In this document: positions 33,459 to 35,481 of the stretch, in pieces
Layout of the letters: each line of letters starts with the position of its first letter
Position numbering within the stretch: the first letter of the stretch is position 1
Virus record (IMG/VR): IMGVR_UViG_3300031539_000146
Location: 1 to 35,481 of that record
Direction: 5' to 3' (one strand)
DNA length: 35,481 bases
From: a virus
The notes under the pieces: model-generated
Told to the model about the DNA's origin: nothing
What the model saw: the letters and a program-made list of their open reading frames with translations, nothing else
Database searches by the model: none
Translations under genes and position numbers: made by a program

Positions 33459-35481
33459 TTAGAAGCCAAGCCTTGTCGTCAAGCCTAGTTCGCCGAAGCC
33501 CGCTTCGCCTAGCAACCAGTATAACCCTTCTGCGGACCCTTCCGCCGCTTCCAGGGACCAGGTCGTTTCCCGAACGAAGCCGCTTTCGTTGAAGGCGTAT
33601 TCCTGGACGACCTTGTTGATATAAAAGTCCGCGCTTATTCCCAACAATGCCGAACCGATTGTGACGCGGTCGCTGATATGAAGGGCCAGGGTCGCAATGT
33701 AAATCGTATCGTCGGGCCAACCAGTCCGCGCAACGAACTTCGCCTGGACGGGAACGGGTATCGGGGACGAATGTCGTTCCTTCAGGTATTGGGCGAATGC
33801 CAGTATATCGTTTGGGTTCGACTTGAAAGGCGTATCAAGTGTCAAGGTCCGCTTCCCGTATGTTTGTTGACTGGCCGTGTCTTCTTCGATAATGGTCATA
33901 TTGTCTTGACCATATAAGGACCCGTATATCAGAAGCGTTCGGTCGGTCGGGGCCCCCACTGGCGGGCTTCCTGGTTCGATTAAATATGCCCCCTGGGAAC
34001 CCGCGTTCGTAATCGTCAAGCGGACCGCCTGGCCGAATTGCCTTTCGACAATGGTTATATTCGCCCCGACGTCGGTCCCCGTTCCGTCGGGTTCCGTGTT
34101 CGCGTCCCAATGGGTCCCCTTGACCAGCGTCGTGTAATCGTAAAGCGGGGCGTTGAATTCGGCCCAAACGACCACGGTCGAAGCCTGGGGGATATAAGGG
34201 GCGGCGGTATCGCCAGCATGGGCGGACCATACCAGGTCGTCGTCAATCGTCGCCAGGTCGTAACCCATGAATAGTTGAACCCCGCCCGCGAAGTATCGGC
34301 GGCCCGTCACATTGACTTCGTTATACAGAAGCCGCTTCGAATATTCATACGCCAGTTCGACCATTGTTTCGTCGAAGGTCCCCTGGGAAATAAGCCTGTC
34401 GCCAGTGACGCGGAAGTGTCGGTTTTCCCAACGGGCGTTCCCGTTCGGCTTGACCCAAAAGCGACCGTTTTCGACCTTTTCCAGCGTCCGAAATGCTTCA
34501 AGCCCCTTGACCCTATGGAACCAACCCAGGGACAAGCTATCAATCCCCGTGTCTATTTCCCGACGGACCGCGGACCAGGCGGCTTCGTCCAGGACCGCCG
34601 CGGCAAGTTCGCCCGTGTCGGTCGGCGTGAATAGCGCGGTTGATATTTCGACGTTCGCCAGGTCGTCCATTCCGTCCAGGGCTTGAATGTAACAAATAAG
34701 ATTGTCCTTTTCAGCGTGGGGAACGATACGGTCAATTCGTCCCGTGAATATCGGATACAGTTTGCCGCCGTATATTTCCCGTTGCGTTATCCTGGCCCCC
34801 AGGAATAGGAAGCCGTAAAGCGGGGAAGCGACGTTGTCGGGGCTGAAGTAACCCAGGTGATTGTCGGCCGTGTATTCGCCAATGCCCGCCGTCGCCTGGG
34901 CCAGTTCGTCGTCCCAACCGATTTCGCTTCGGGCCGCCAGGATATAGTCGGTTATCTCTAATTGATACCAGTCGTCTTCGTCGCCCAACCATATTCCAGG
35001 AAGGTCGGGGTATGAAGCGTCGGGACCGTAAAACGTTTCGCCGCAAGCGGTCACGATAACGGGGCGGAAATGGACAATCCCGCTTTCGGGAATGGTCACG
35101 TCGGCCAGGAAAGCGTCGCCCTTGATTTTATCCGTTTGGTCGGCCGTGACGTTTCCGTAAGCGGTCGTTTCGCCCCATTCGAAATATACAGTCACGTCGG
35201 CCGCTTCGTCTTCAACGACCGTTCCATTCAAGCGAAGGTCGTCGCCAACTTCAACCCAACCGTCGTTCGATACTTCAGCGTTCGCCCAAAGCGCGACGAC
35301 GCGGACCATGTCGCAAGCGGCAAGCCCGAAGCCGCCCGAATGCCCCAGGGTAATTCCCGCGATAAGGGCGTCCAGTTCGGCCAGGGTCCAGGCGTTCCCC
35401 GTGTTCGGGTTCGTGTAAAAGATTTCGCATACTTGACAAGGGTTCCCAGGGGAAGGCGCGGAAATGTCGCCCGCGGCCCCT
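33459..35481 (-). CDS. Tail-tip protein, C-terminal part (joins the 1-2310 piece)
   Basis: The frame enters from the right edge (35355-35481 duplicates 1-127) and runs to the stop at 33459, giving residues 771-1401 of the joined protein. The ATG at 35309 (residue 786) is internal: it has no ribosome site and the frame is open through it. Contents: the end of a LamG-like domain, an Fn3-like domain (about 795-890) and a long baseplate-hub-like region with YFSPDNVASPLYG, RIDRIVPHAEKDNLICYIQA and an FDETMVELAYEYSKRLLYNE segment. It ends WLLGEAGFGELGLTTRLGF. The hub part resembles siphovirus tail-tip/Tal-type proteins at the end of the tube. Confidence 0.88.
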   Translation of the reverse strand, partial: GAAGDISAPSPGNPCQVCEIFYTNPNTGNAWTLAELDALIAGITLGHSGGFGLAACDMVRVVALWANAEVSNDGWVEVGDDLRLNGTVVEDEAADVTVYFEWGETTAYGNVTADQTDKIKGDAFLADVTIPESGIVHFRPVIVTACGETFYGPDASYPDLPGIWLGDEDDWYQLEITDYILAARSEIGWDDELAQATAGIGEYTADNHLGYFSPDNVASPLYGFLFLGARITQREIYGGKLYPIFTGRIDRIVPHAEKDNLICYIQALDGMDDLANVEISTALFTPTDTGELAAAVLDEAAWSAVRREIDTGIDSLSLGWFHRVKGLEAFRTLEKVENGRFWVKPNGNARWENRHFRVTGDRLISQGTFDETMVELAYEYSKRLLYNEVNVTGRRYFAGGVQLFMGYDLATIDDDLVWSAHAGDTAAPYIPQASTVVVWAEFNAPLYDYTTLVKGTHWDANTEPDGTGTDVGANITIVERQFGQAVRLTITNAGSQGAYLIEPGSPPVGAPTDRTLLIYGSLYGQDNMTIIEEDTASQQTYGKRTLTLDTPFKSNPNDILAFAQYLKERHSSPIPVPVQAKFVARTGWPDDTIYIATLALHISDRVTIGSALLGISADFYINKVVQEYAFNESGFVRETTWSLEAAEGSAEGLYWLLGEAGFGELGLTTRLGF
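35355..35481. repeat. Terminal direct repeat (assembly overlap), right copy
   Basis: Identical to bases 1-127. One copy should be removed to obtain the circular genome of about 35,354 bp. Confidence 0.95.

Noticed and set aside
33459-35309. A 615-residue gene starting at ATG 35309
   Set aside because: The frame continues upstream through the contig end into 1-2310 without a stop, and no ribosome site precedes 35309. It is an internal Met of the 1401-aa protein.
1-35481. CRISPR array, insertion sequence, integrase or lysogeny module
   Set aside because: No spaced identical repeats, transposase, recombinase or CI/Cro pair seen on either strand.

Overview
This window is one complete circular genome of a tailed phage, opened at an arbitrary point inside a gene. 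The first 127 bases are repeated exactly as the last 127 (1-127 = 35355-35481). An identical overlap of that size is what a de Bruijn assembler working at k = 127 leaves on a closed circle, so the unique genome is about 35,354 bp. Every supported gene, the one tRNA, and every promoter and terminator lies on the minus strand. The order below therefore runs from high to low coordinates, through the join and on to the end of the late genes. There is no integrase and no CI-type repressor, so a virulent lifestyle is likely. The genome is GC-rich. The sequence does not identify the host beyond a bacterium with sigma70-type promoters.

Control and early region (31.85 to about 19 kb). Two strong hairpin terminators (31764-31839) end the late transcript. 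A 369-base non-coding control region follows, with a promoter, paired repeats and small palindromes. The early genes are a small membrane protein, a DUF932 protein, a helical unknown, a small Spo11/Topo VI-A-like protein with a Toprim domain, a lipoprotein, zinc-ribbon proteins, a possible OB-fold protein, a ribbon-helix-helix regulator with its own promoter set between two terminators, an unknown, a replication initiator, a DnaC-like helicase loader and a RuvC-like resolvase. The initiator gene carries four 18-bp iterons, a lambda-O-like origin. A cluster of small enzymes follows: radical SAM, DUF1643 and ASCH proteins with zinc-ribbon partners.

Lysis/packaging and head region (18.3 to 5 kb): a permuted NlpC/P60 hydrolase (the only lysin candidate), an Rmf-like small protein, a probable small terminase, large terminase, DUF935-type portal, Mu F/SPP1 gp7-type minor head protein, two small unknowns, a CAT-anticodon tRNA followed by a terminator, a prohead protease with an in-frame nested scaffold, a DUF2190 decoration protein, the major capsid protein, a beta-helix protein, further virion proteins and connectors.

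Tail region (5 kb to 1, then 35354 to 31.85 kb): tail terminator, tail tube protein, gpG/gpGT chaperones made by a -1 frameshift, a very short tape measure (181 aa), a 1401-aa tail-tip protein that crosses the contig join, a zinc-ribbon protein, a fibre-like protein and a holin-like protein. The organisation is that of a short-tailed siphovirus.

Genome-wide signals stand out. GATC appears to be absent, GATTC/GAATC appears to be absent, and the trinucleotide GAG/CTC is nearly absent on both strands. In step with this, almost every ribosome-binding site reads AAGGGGG rather than AGGAGG. The GTGTCAA core of the origin iterons recurs in a 39-bp palindrome over the -35 box of a promoter for the head operon. 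One protein could therefore link replication to late transcription.
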